DNA of 64,000 nt. Source: Shinisaurus crocodilurus. Taxonomy: Eukaryota; Chordata; Lepidosauria; Squamata; Shinisauridae. Positions within the stretch are counted from its first letter, which is position 1. Each line of letters begins with the position of its first letter. This document shows, in pieces, positions 22,801 to 34,800 of this stretch. The notes under the pieces are model-generated. The model worked only from the letters and a program-made list of their open reading frames with translations, made no database searches and was not told the origin of the DNA. Both the position numbers and the translations under genes were made by a program. The DNA is taken from positions 129,078,274 through 129,142,273 of the forward strand of contig CM037877.1 of NCBI GenBank assembly GCA_021292165.1, in the 5' to 3' direction.

Positions 22801-25800
22801 GTTAAACGATGGACCTAAAAGTAATATCCTTTAACATCAATGAGCTGGGAACATCCCAAAAATGAAGCAGAGTGCAGAATATGCTCAAAAAAAGAGCAAT
22901 TCAACATTATTATGTTACGAGAAACCCAACAAAAATATTAAAAGCTTAAGGTACTGAACTGTCCAGGTTTGGGTAAAGTGTACTGTGGCTCTTCAAAGGC
23001 CCATGGGGTGCTCATTGCAATGGCAAAGAAGGTCAATTTCACAGTACAGTCATGCCTTGGAGTGAGAGCATAATTCGTTCCGGAAATGTGCTTGTAATCC
23101 AAAACACTCATATCAAAACAAAATCCCCCCAAAAAATTTGTACAGAGATTTTTAATTTAAGCCGTACTACAGTACTTGTATTGCAAGACGTCGCTTGTAT
23201 ATCAAGTAAAAAATAAATAAATAAATATTTTAAAATTTGCTCGTCTTGCAAAACGCTCTCAAACCAAGTTACTTGCAATCCAAGGTATTACTATATCTGA
23301 TAAAGCACATGACTCTAGAGGTCAAAGGATCCATGGGTAGAATGAAATAGGCATTCAGAGCAATACCTCCTGCACTGGAGAGCCTACTGCCTCCCTAGGC
23401 AGTTGGTACCATTGTTTGACTGCTCTGACTGTTAGGACGTCTTTCCTGATGTTCAGTTGAAATCTGCCTTCTTGTAACTTAAGCCTGTTATTTCATGTCC
23501 GACAGTCTTGGATGATAGAGAACAGGTTGTTGCCCTCTTCTGTGCGAAAACCCTTTAGGTACTTGACAAGTGCTATCATATCCCCCCTCAGTTTTCTCTT
23601 CTCAAGACTAAACATAACCAGTTCCTTCCATCTTTCCTCTTAGTTTCAAGTGCCCTGATCATCTTTGTTGCCCTTCTCTGAGCTCATTCCAATTTACCTG
23701 AATCCTTCTTAAATTGTGGTATTCAGAATGGGACACAGTATTCGAGATGAGGTCTGACCAGTGCAGAACTATCACTTCCTGTGATTTAGAAACGATGCTT
23801 CTATTGATGCAACCTAAAATTGCATTTGCCTTTTTTGCAGTCGCATCACACTGCTGACTCATATTCAGCCTGAGATTGACTACAAGATCCTTTTCACAGG
23901 TGCCATTGCCCTCATCTTATACCTGTGTTTTTTATTCCTTTTTCCTAAATGAAGGACTTCGCACTTGTCTCTGTTAAATTTCATTCTATTATTTTCTGGC
24001 CAGTTTTCTAACCTATCAAGATTATTTTGAATTTTGTTTCTGTCTTCTAAGGTATTAGCTATCTCACGGCAAGGATGGAGATAGCAGGTGGTTGGAAAAG
24101 TACTCAAAGGCCTACAATATAACAATGGAGACTTAGGATGTGGTCGATTGCCATAATAGAAGAATAGAAGAAGGGAAGAAGGAAAAGAGGATTGCAGTTA
24201 TGGCTGTGAATAGAGATAATCAATAAAGTGGGGTGGGTGGGTTTGGGAAAATACTGGAATTCCTTTCTTATGGAGGAAGGGCAGACACGAAACAAATGGT
24301 GATGAGCTTGTACAGAACCCACAGCAAATGAGCTTTTCTTACCACATCCACTGCTTCAACTTCTGGCCTTTCTCTGCTGCTGCTGCTACTTTCAGCTTAC
24401 CATAGGGCTAGGCCTCAGGCAGGACCTACTGCTTTTGTAACTACTGCTTCCAGGTATTCCACTTCTCTTGCCTCTTGCCTTTTCTTGTTTTAGCTTCAGC
24501 TTCTCCTCCTGCCTGACCACCAAAATATGAGTCATATACCTCCACCACCTTTCTTCCTGTCTACCCCAGGGGAACCTCCCATTCCCTGGATAGAATGGAA
24601 TGCACATTTTTGCAATTTATCTCCTTACCATCCAGATTGATGATGTTGCCCCTACCAAACAGAAGGCCTTATTACTTCATTGCTTGGGGCCAGAAGTTCT
24701 ATAATTATCTACCTTTCACTACTGCTGTGGATCAGGATGCAAATCATTATGAAGTGGCTATTCAGACCTTGGATGATCACTTTAATCCTCCTATAAATGT
24801 GATTGCTGAATGTGACAAATTTTAATCAAGGATTCAACTACCAGGAGATCCAATAGATCAATATGTCACTGCATTATGTGCACTCAGTGCTACCTGTGAT
24901 TTTGGTAACATAGCTGAGGAAATGAGAAGAGACTAAATTGTTATGAAAACTTCCTAGATACAGCCAATAACGTTTAGCAGGTAGACTAGAAATGTTATGG
25001 GCCATTTTATGCCAAATCCTGAAATAGTTCCTTGGAAATATAACCACAACGCTGCAAATAACTTTTGGGCATAGAATAGAAGTATAGCTTCCAAATCACG
25101 TGAAGTACTAGTTCCCCTCTACTCAGCACTGATTAGGCCTCATCTTGAGTACTGCATCCAGTTCTGGGCACCACACTTTAAGAAGGATGCAGACAAACTG
25201 GAAGGGTTCAGAGGAGGGCAACAAAGATGATCAGGGTAATGGAAACAAAGCCCTATGAGGAGAGACTGAATGAACTGGGCATGTTTAGCCTTTGGAAGAG
25301 AAGACTGAGGGGAGGTATGAATGATATGATAGCGTTCTTCAAGTACTTGAAAGGTTGTCACATAGAGGAGGGGCAGGATCTCTTCTCAACCATCCCAGAG
25401 TGCAGAACATGGAATAATGGGCTCAAGTTACTAGAAGCCAGATTCTGGTTGAACATCAGGAAAAATTTCCTGACTGTTAAAGCAATACAACAATGGAACA
25501 AATTACCTAGGGAGGTAGTGGGCTCCTCCACACTGGAGGCATTCCAGATGTAGCTGGACAGCCATCTGTCAGGGATGCTTTAACTTGGATTCCTACATTG
25601 AGCAGGGGGTTGGACTTGATGGCCTTACAGGCCCCTTCCAACTCTACTATTCTATGATTCTATGAAATAGTCATATTTCTGGAAAGGAATAATAGTCAAG
25701 AAGACTGGAAATTGAAACAGGAATGTTTCTGGTAGCAACACTGTTGGAATGAAATATATTTTCCAGGAATACATGTTGATTATTGTTCAGAGCCTTTTCC

Positions 25801-28800
25801 ATCCTTACAGGAAATATTAAACCTCCAGCTTGTTGGAGGGAAGATGAGAAGTGTTTGTTCTGAGGCTTGAGTTAACAGAACTAATTTACCTTGGGTACCA
25901 GTTTGAGTCTGTGCCTTTTCTACCCTAAGAGGTAATATTAAACCTGCAGCTTGCTGGAGGTATGAACTGAAGGGTGAGAGCCAAAGGGCTCATGCCTCAT
26001 GGTCTGTGGCATTCTACACAGGTTCTACTGTGCCATCTTGGCAAGTACGGGCCTGTATGAAGAGGCTCATTTTTGGGAAGGATGGGTAGCAGGTGAGGCT
26101 ATCATCTTCACTCATGGAGATATGGCTACTTTACCAAGAGATTATCAGCTTGATATAGCGAGTAATCATAGATTTTTATTTGTAAAGTATTTTAAGGTTG
26201 GTTTTCTGAGTGATTAGTACATCATAAATATGGTTTTGAATATATTGAAATGTCAAAGGTTTTATCCCCAAACCACATATCAATATTTTATTCCTATCAT
26301 CCCAGGGGATGTGCTACAACAGGATGCAGTATGGATGGTGGAGCTGGGCAACATAGAAGCAAGCAAAAATTTAGATTCAGCGTGTGGGAACAGCGAAGTT
26401 CAGAGGCTGTGGACAGCTCTGCTCCCTGTAATGATTTGCATTCTTTGATAGGATTCAGTCCTCCAAACCAAATTATCCCCAGATCAATCATTCACTCTCA
26501 CAAGCTTCCACAACCTTACCCTTTCTGGGGAATTACTGTATTCACAGGACAACCAGTTTTAAGCCTTCTTGATGATGTTTGATCTTGATGACCCAACAGA
26601 GTTACTGGGAATTCTAGTCCATCTCTGGGAATTCTAGCTCCTCAGAGGATGAGGATCCCTCCAGCATGGGCATGAGAATAACATAGTATGAGCTGAACCT
26701 GGATCACAGTCCTCATGGTTCTCAGCGAAATCACCAAGAACAAATTCAGAATTACTGAAGTATTTGTCCACTGTTATTAGTGATACCTCACTAAGAAAAT
26801 AGATAGACCCTTCCTGTAAAGAACAGGTACCTGATTCAGCAAAAATATTGTGAATCTGTGTAATAAAAAGAGATTTACCTTTATTAAGTTCTGAATGTGC
26901 TGGGCCTGAAACCTCTTCTTCTAATGTCTAATTTTCTAGGTCTTCTGGGTCTTCCTTCTTATTAAGGAGGAGGGGACTCCTTGGGATCAAGGTATGTAAA
27001 GAACTGCAGCTGTGCCCTGGGTGGGGCTCAGGAGGCTCAGGCAATATAAGCCTGCAGTATCAGTCTAGCCACTGCTGGAAACATTGTTTCTTCAGTTCCA
27101 GTATCCTGTTATTCTGACCTTGACGTGTTTGGACCTTCAAGCTACTGACCTCTGGACTCCTGCCTGACATCGCATTTGGACTGTGTTTCTACTTGATTGA
27201 TACCTGTTCTGCCAAAGGCAGCGGTTCTTTTTAGGATCTAGAGACAGTGAGCACACTTATGGGTGACGGTTGAAAAGCTTTATTAGCAAACCACAGAAAA
27301 GAGATTATAGCTGCGAGGCAGATGCAGAGCACAATGCTTCCTGTGAAAGTTCAAGAAGAAAAATGTATTCGAATTGATAACCTAAAGACATTGTGAGGAA
27401 TAGTGGGGTGTGAACTATTCCCAGTAGGAAAGGGTTTAGACCTACAAATCGTGATTTGACCCCAGGACAAAGAGTGTGGGTTCTGTACCCAAGCCAACCT
27501 AACCAGGCTGGGGAGATCCTCGGCATGGGACCAGGAGCCCCCTATTAGGCGTTGGTGGCTGGCACTGTTTCTCCCAGTCTGAGATCACAAAGTTGAGACA
27601 CCGGGAGTAACGTGCAGTTTCTATCTATTCCCACAGGAGGTGTCAGGATGACAGAGCTGCATATAGTCCATGTTGCTCCCCCCATTAGTGCCACTTCTTA
27701 GGACAGTGTTCTCCAACCTTGGGTCCCCAGATGTTTTTGGCCTACAACTCCCAGCATGCCCCAGCCAGCTATGCTGGGAGTTATAGGCCAAAAACATCTG
27801 GGGACCCAAGCTTGGAGAACACTGTCTTAGGAGCATGTGCCAACATGCCTACGTGAACCACACCCAGAATGCCTTAGTATTGGTGCCGCTAAAGCATGAA
27901 CCATTTTAGAAAAGGCTTTCCCATTTTGACCCACCTCAAGATGAAGAAGTAGATATTGATCTGCTTCCCATAGACAAATTATGACCGTACACCAAAGTGC
28001 AGGTCTTAATTTGGAGAAATGAAGTTTATGAGACTTCATAAAAGACAGGTAATACAATAGTATACACCAAAAGGTGGAATGTAGTGGGAAAAGCCAGAAG
28101 ACCATTGTGATCTCGAGGAGACAGTGGTTTATGACCATTGTTGTACCTGTGTCTGGGTCTCTGTTGTATAAACATAGCAGCTCTTTGTTTCTTTGGTAGG
28201 CCTAAATTCACTATTGATTATATTCAGTGTGTAGAACTAGTGAGCTCATGATGTTTAGAGTTTGTTATGAGAAGATTCCCAATTAGAGTCTGTCCTTGGA
28301 CAGGTTTACACTTGGCAAGGATGTTAGTTGATGATTAGAAGCACTTCAGTTATCCGTAGACCAGACTCCCATGGCACATGATGGGGAGAAACCTGCTTAT
28401 CAGCTCGCTAGATTTCAAAGACTTAGGTAAGCAGGGGGGGAGGGGCTTATCAAGCAGAAGGGTCAAGAGGACCTGGGAACTGAGTGACTCCAGATGGTTT
28501 CATGATCAACTTGAAATGATTGCTTATAGTTAGATAGTCTGAGAGACTGGTATAGAAGTGCCTATCGAGACAAAACACCTTAATCTTGCCCCGTTTACTG
28601 GGACCAGGTGTGATGATCATAAACAGAGAAAACTTAAATAAGATTAGGGAATCCTTAGGAGGGGTGAACCTAGCTGCGCAGAAGGTGCTGTGTGCCAGCC
28701 AAGGAGTCCGTCTGTTGTCATTTCTTTGAAGGGTTCCCGACAACAGAAGGAACGTACCAGTAAGCATTGTGCTCTGCATCTACCTCGCTGCTATAATGTC

Positions 28801-31800
28801 TTTTCTGTGGTTTGCTAATAAAGCTTTTCAACCTTCACCGATAAGTGTGCTCATTGTCTCTAGATCCTAAAAAGAACTGCTGCCTTTGGCAGAACAATAC
28901 CCTGTGTGTTTGACCTTGGCTGTGCCACAGACCTCTCTTTGGAAAATCCCTACTTGCTTCATAAAACTGTGCTTGACTATTTGCCTGCTGAACTGACTTC
29001 CTGACTGTATTCATCTCTGTATTTGCATAGCAAAGAGTTGGGCTGTAAGGGATAATCCTCAGACCAGACATCCCCATTCTGATGGAGTGCAGCTTACCAG
29101 CTTTGGCTGGTACAACAGGTAACCTGAATAAGGCTGGAGGCCACAGCTATTCATGCTTTAGTCACATCCAGATTTGGCTATTATAACATAACCCTTGAGA
29201 AGCATCCAGAAACTTCAATTGATCCAAAACACTGTTGCCAAATTTCTTCCTCCAGTATTGGCTTGACCTTTATTAGCTATCCATTCATTTCCAGGCTCAA
29301 TTCAATATGCTGGTCCTTACCTTTAAAGTTCTAATCAGCTTGGGGTCTGTATACCTTGAGAAGTGCCTTCACCTACATGTTATCCTTCTCCAATCAACAT
29401 CAGAGATCCTACTCTGGATTCCCCCACCAACTGAAGTCCAGCAAATAAGTACAAGGATTAGTGCCTTCTCAGTTATGGCCCCAGTCTTATGGAATCCCCC
29501 CCCCCCCCAGCCTATCTGGTCTCATCTGTTTTGCCATCTAATCAAGACATGGATTTTAAAGGATGCTTTTAGGGAAGGCTGATGACGCTGATTTTTTTTT
29601 TTTCTGCCACTAGGCTGGGAGTTAATCCCATTTTCTGCTCTTTTTCTGCTGCTGTATTTGGTTGTTTCAGTTTATTTTTAATTATGTTTTTATTGGCTAG
29701 AGACCGCCCGGGAGGCTCGCGCACACAAGAGGAAACCAGAGCCCTTTAAATGACCAAATAAGGCTTTTATTTGTTTACACAAGATATGGAGCGGAATGAA
29801 CAGCTTTCTGGAATACTACAATGTCAACACAACCTTAGTTGACCCCTGCGTTGGTCAATGAAACAGACTCCCAGGCTAACGTATTGGAACTAGTCAGTTA
29901 CCTCAGATCAAAGACGTTACGCTAGTCAATTTCAGTCTGGCTCCGAATCGGCCGATCCGGGGATGGGAATGGCTTACTCCAGCTGCCGCCTGGAGAACAA
30001 ATCTGGTTCCGAAGTACCCTGGGTTCCCAACAACCCTTTACCGGAAGGGAGAGGGGTTTTCTACCCCTGAGTTCCCGCTCTCCCCACCCTCCAGGTCAGG
30101 TGGGGGCTTATGCCTGCCCCTTCGTATCAGGTGGGCTTATTCCTGCCCGGGAAGAAGGTGACGTACTGGTACTTTACAGCTCTTTGAGACTGCCCTGATA
30201 GTTTGATGGTTCTTGATGGTCCTTCCTTGGGTTTTGTGGATCTCCACCGAGACTCTTCTTTGTTGGGGATGACGGTCTGTCTGGCTACTTCTCCTGTGAC
30301 TTCATCCCCCCTTCCTCGCCCCCCTCCCTTGGGCGGAGACTGTGTGTGTGTGTGCGCGTGTGTGTGCGCGCGTGCAGACTCGTGTCAGGCTTTCTCCACA
30401 AGAAAACAGAGCCACAGCCCTGTAGCCATTGGTGTTTCATTATAGAATGACATTATAACAATCGCTTTGATCATCTCTTCAGAGCACTTTTTAAAATCAT
30501 AGAACAAAACAGTAAACTTTATGGAAACTCACCGATACAATTTCTGGCGGTCCTCCAGTTCTTTACGTCTGTGATGCTTAAGGATCTGAGTCTTGTCATC
30601 TCCAAAAAGCTTGGCTGTGGAAATTGATGAAAACATAAGGACAATATTTAGTCTGAAATCAAGATGTGAAATATGTTCAATAATTCCTTGATATTAGGAG
30701 GTAATGTAGTTTTCTCCTCTCTACTAACAAGCCAGAGGTCAAGTATGCGGTAGATGACTGCAGATCAATATGAAATTCTAGCTTCCTCACTTCGTAGGGA
30801 TGGGGAGAATTTCATTCAGTTCACATTTTGATAACTTACCAAATTTGCACTTCCTGAATCAATATGCAAACCAGAAAAAGGTTATCCTGCAGTATTTGCA
30901 GTTCTCAGATTTTTGCAATGTGTGTACAAAAGTTCTTATATTAATGGGGAAAACATACTTTAAAAAAAGCAATATAGCAGAGAAAAATGCTAGCAAAAAT
31001 AATGTGTATAGTCAGCCAAATTGCACAGACAATTACATATGTTAGGACAAACATGCATGAAACATCCATCTCTACTCAGCAGTTAAGGGCCATGCACCCC
31101 TGCCTCTCTGCCTATTCTTTCTGTATGCTTCCCTTCCCTTCACAGAATTTTCTCATTCCTCCTGAACACTTCTAATTCAACTGGCTTTCTCTTGGCCTGC
31201 TGCCATCTCAGGATCCTGTTTCTCATTCTTTTAACCCTTCGGACTGCTGACTCTGTGGGAGGGTTTGCATGACAAAATAAGCCACACTGTGTAGAAAGCT
31301 ACGTAGTGTGGCTTAGAAGCCACCCTACCCTCGATGTGCCCAACAGACCATTGTGCACATCAGGGGTAGGGTGCTGCCTCCTCCCCCCTCCGTTCTCCTG
31401 CAGGTATCCCAGGGGAACTCACAGGAGCACCAAGGTTTCCCTCCCCTCCCCTGCAGCCACGAAAGCCCCAGTGGCGGTAGGGAGCAGGGGGAACAGGGGA
31501 GCTGGCGGCCCCGCCACTGCTTGTCATTGCCACGTGCACACAGCAGTGACAAACAGCAGCAGGGCCACTTTCAATCCAGCTCACAAGGAGTCCTCGCCAG
31601 CCAGAGTGGGGGCACAGGCGCTCCTGCTTGTCATCACACACCATGGTCACAAGCAGGAGCGTTCCCCCCTCTGGCTGGTGAGGAGGAGCTGATGCCAGGG
31701 CAGTGCCACTGGTGTCTGCTGCATGCTGGCCCCTCAACCCCCGAGTGAGGCTTGAGGGGGTGGTGTGCAGCGGACACCAGCAGTGCCATCACGTGCCTCC

Positions 31801-34800
31801 TTCCTGAACCCCAAGTGGAGCTTTCAGGGGGCTGGTGTGCAGCGGTGGGGCTGGCCACTGCCAATCCCAGCAGAGAGGTTGCTCAGCAACGTGTCTCTGC
31901 TGGGACTGGGCTGCCGGGCAGGAGGAGGGACAAACCATGCTCTGCTGGGTCTCCTCTAGAGGAACAGAGCAGAGCACATCTTGTCCTCCTCCTGCCCGGC
32001 AATGGTCTGGGGGTGCTTGCTCTGATTGGTCTCCTCTAGAGGAGACCCAGCAGAGTGTGGCTCGTTCTCTCCCTGCCCACTGCCAGGGCCACCCAATGAC
32101 AGGCATGGGGCGAGCCATGCTCTGATTGATCAATCTCCTCTAGAGGAGGCCAGAGTGCGCACCTTCCTGCCCACCGCTGCAGTCACTGGGCGGCCCCAGT
32201 GGCAGGTGGGGGGGAGGGGAGATGAGCCACGCTCTGATTGGTCTCCTCTAGAGGAGGCCGATCAGAGTGCAGCTCACCCTGTGCTATGGCAGCCTCCAGC
32301 TCTTTTGGCTGGTGGCCACAGTGGCACAGGGAGCCTCTGACAGCCACCCCCAAGTGCCGCTTGGGCACTTTGGTGCAGTTGTCAGAGCAGCCCATCCGGA
32401 GCTGCTTGGCCAAAGTGGCAAGGCTTTCTGCTGTTCTTGCCAAGCAGATCTGTAATGTTCCAGGCTACTGCTGGGCTTGTTGTGTCATCTGGGTTCGGAT
32501 GACACGGCAAGCCCAGCAGTGGCTACAAAATCCTGCAACAAGCTTGTTGGGGTGGCTTATAAACCCAACCAGGTGGGCTTACAAGCCACCCCACAGGAAA
32601 CGTGCTGGGTTCGCACAACACACTAAGCCACTGTGGCTTTGAAGCCACCATGGCTTAGCGTGTTGTGCGAACCCAGTCTGTGTATGTGCGTGTTTGTTCT
32701 TTCTCTCTCTCTGTATTTTATTTATTTATTTATTCATTCATTCATTATATTTATACCCTGCCTTTTTTCCTGCAAGGAACCCAAGGCGGCTTACATAATC
32801 CTCGTCCTCCTCTCCATTTTATCCTCACAACAACCCTGTGAGGTAGGTTAGGCTGAGAGTCAGTGACTAGCCCAAAGTCACCCAGTGAGTTTCACGGCCA
32901 AGCGGGGACTAGAACCCAGATCTCCAGAGTCCCAGTCCAACACTCTCACCAGTACGCCACACTGGCTCTCCTTTATGTCCTTTGTCTTTGTGTGTCTTCT
33001 TTGTGTGGGCATGTGTGTCCCCTCTCTCCTCTGTGTGTATATGTGTGTGTGCATATATGTTCTCTCTCTGTCTATCTTCTCTATCCATGTGTTTTTGTGT
33101 GTGTGTCTTTTCCAAAGGCAGTGTTAGGAGGGGGCCCACTAGGGCTGGAGCCCTGAATCTTTCATTTGGAACCCTGAATATCTGGGAGGTCATCCATCCC
33201 ACCACCCTGCTGTCCATGAGCACCTGCTAAAAGGTACAGGGGCCCTGATGATCTTACATCTGATTCCCCTGGATTAGCTGGCTTTTTGCCCACATGTGCT
33301 TCATCTCCTGCTGCCCCCGTTGGTGTATTCTAACCAAAGACTTGGAATGAGCTTGGAAACAGGTGTGTCCTTGAGAGGCAGCCTACTGGGTAAGCATATG
33401 GGAGATGTTTTCTTGTATAAAGCCTAGCTCTGCAGCGTAATTGCTCTCTCTCACTTGATGGCTGTGGGGAGCAGAGAGGTAACAATGTATTCTGTATATA
33501 GTTATGATTTAACTCTTTATGCTACGGATTAAATATATTAGAAAGGACCTGAATGAGGAATGCATTTATTCTTTAATGGACATGTATTGCTGGACCACCG
33601 ACACTACTGCTACTGCTGTCTCTGCTGGGAGATAATTACGAACCGGCTACAACACCAACACCCCCAAATCTTTCTGCCTGAGGTTTTCTTCTGAAATCAA
33701 ATGCCCTCCTCCCCCCTGTCCATACATCCTTTTCACACATAGGGGTGTCCTTAGGAGACAGGGACCTTTAAAGACAGGGACCTTTAAAGACAAACACATA
33801 GACACACACACACACACACACGCACACACACACAGACAGACTTTAGAGCATATGTAAATTAGCATATGCAAATTTGTCTCTCTTTTTTTGTCCTGTGGGC
33901 CTGAACCCCAGATCTTTTCAGTACCTAGCACCACCCCAGGGCTTCAGTTTCACTCAGTGTGCCTGTGTGTGTGTGTGTGTCTGCGTTCTCTCCATCTTTT
34001 CTCTGTGTATGTTCTCTGTGTGCACTCCCCTGAAATATTCATTGCAGGAAAGCGCTGGGTATGTTCCACTCTGCCCACTCAGTTCATGTACAGCAGTGGC
34101 TAGGCCCAACAGACCTGGCCATTGTCTTGTATGAACTTCAGAATATGCCCCATGAATGGTCTGCAATGCACCTGCAGGCATAAATGGGTTCCACAGCAAA
34201 TGAGTTGACATGGAAAGGGTAACCCAAAAGGTTCCAAAGTTTTAAAAACCACTGATACAGGCATGGTCATCTCACCCTACCATCTTTGTTGTGGAACTCC
34301 CTACCTTTGAATGTGCTTCAGGCATCTTCAGTAGCTTTATTCTGTCGATTACTTAAGACTGCAGGGTGGATTGATTTAAATTATGATTTGAAGCAGCAAG
34401 AAAAAAGTTGATTTAAATTAACTTTAAATCAAGTTTCCCATTAAAACTTTTTCATATATTTCCTGAACAACGGTGCAATTCTGACCACTAAGCCATGTTA
34501 ATTTACAACTAAATACATGTATTATTTACACTGTTTCATTCTTAGAAGCAGGCTTCACATCTCTTTGTCTCACTGTATATATTTTTCATGCTTTCTTTTT
34601 TTTTAACCTATAGAGGGAATGTCTTTAAAATATTCCCATATATTTTTTGGAATACTTTCTTATGGTTCTTTCTTATGACCAGCACCTATGACAGTTTGAG
34701 GTTAACAATGCAATCCTATACATGTCTACTCAGAAATAAGGTCCACTTAGTTCAATGGGGTTTACTCCCAGGCAAGTTGGTTATATGATTGCAACCTAAC

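Larger units (their letters stand above)
27205..28896. mobile_element. Palindromic LTR-like element with 135-bp inverted arms
   Basis: The 135-bp arms 27205-27339 and 28762-28896 are inverted copies with about ten mismatches. Ends are TGTTCTGCCAAAGGC...GCAGAACA, so it starts TG and ends CA, and it is flanked by the 5-bp duplication ATACC (27200-27204, 28897-28901). The right arm carries AATAAAGC in the orientation of an LTR polyadenylation signal. No coding remnant was recognised in the 1.4-kb interior, which includes a hAT insertion (27704-27824). Could be an LTR element with inverted ends or an unclassified TIR transposon. Confidence 0.75.
26600..29060 (+). mobile_element. LTR-like sequence interrupted by the palindromic element
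   Basis: AATATAAGCC (TATA-like, near 27044) then T-rich 'ACCTTGACGTGTTTGGACC' wording typical of gypsy R/U5 regions. Sequence resumes after 28901 (GTGTTTGACCTTGGC). Ends not found; 26600 and 29060 are rough limits. Confidence 0.35.

Noticed and set aside
27205..28896. Ordinary LTR retrotransposon with two direct LTRs
   Set aside because: The terminal repeats are inverted, not direct, and no gag or pol codons were recognised between them.
31325..32642. Several 100-130-codon frames on both strands
   Set aside because: They lie within a GC-rich repeat element, overlap in all frames and show no family motif.
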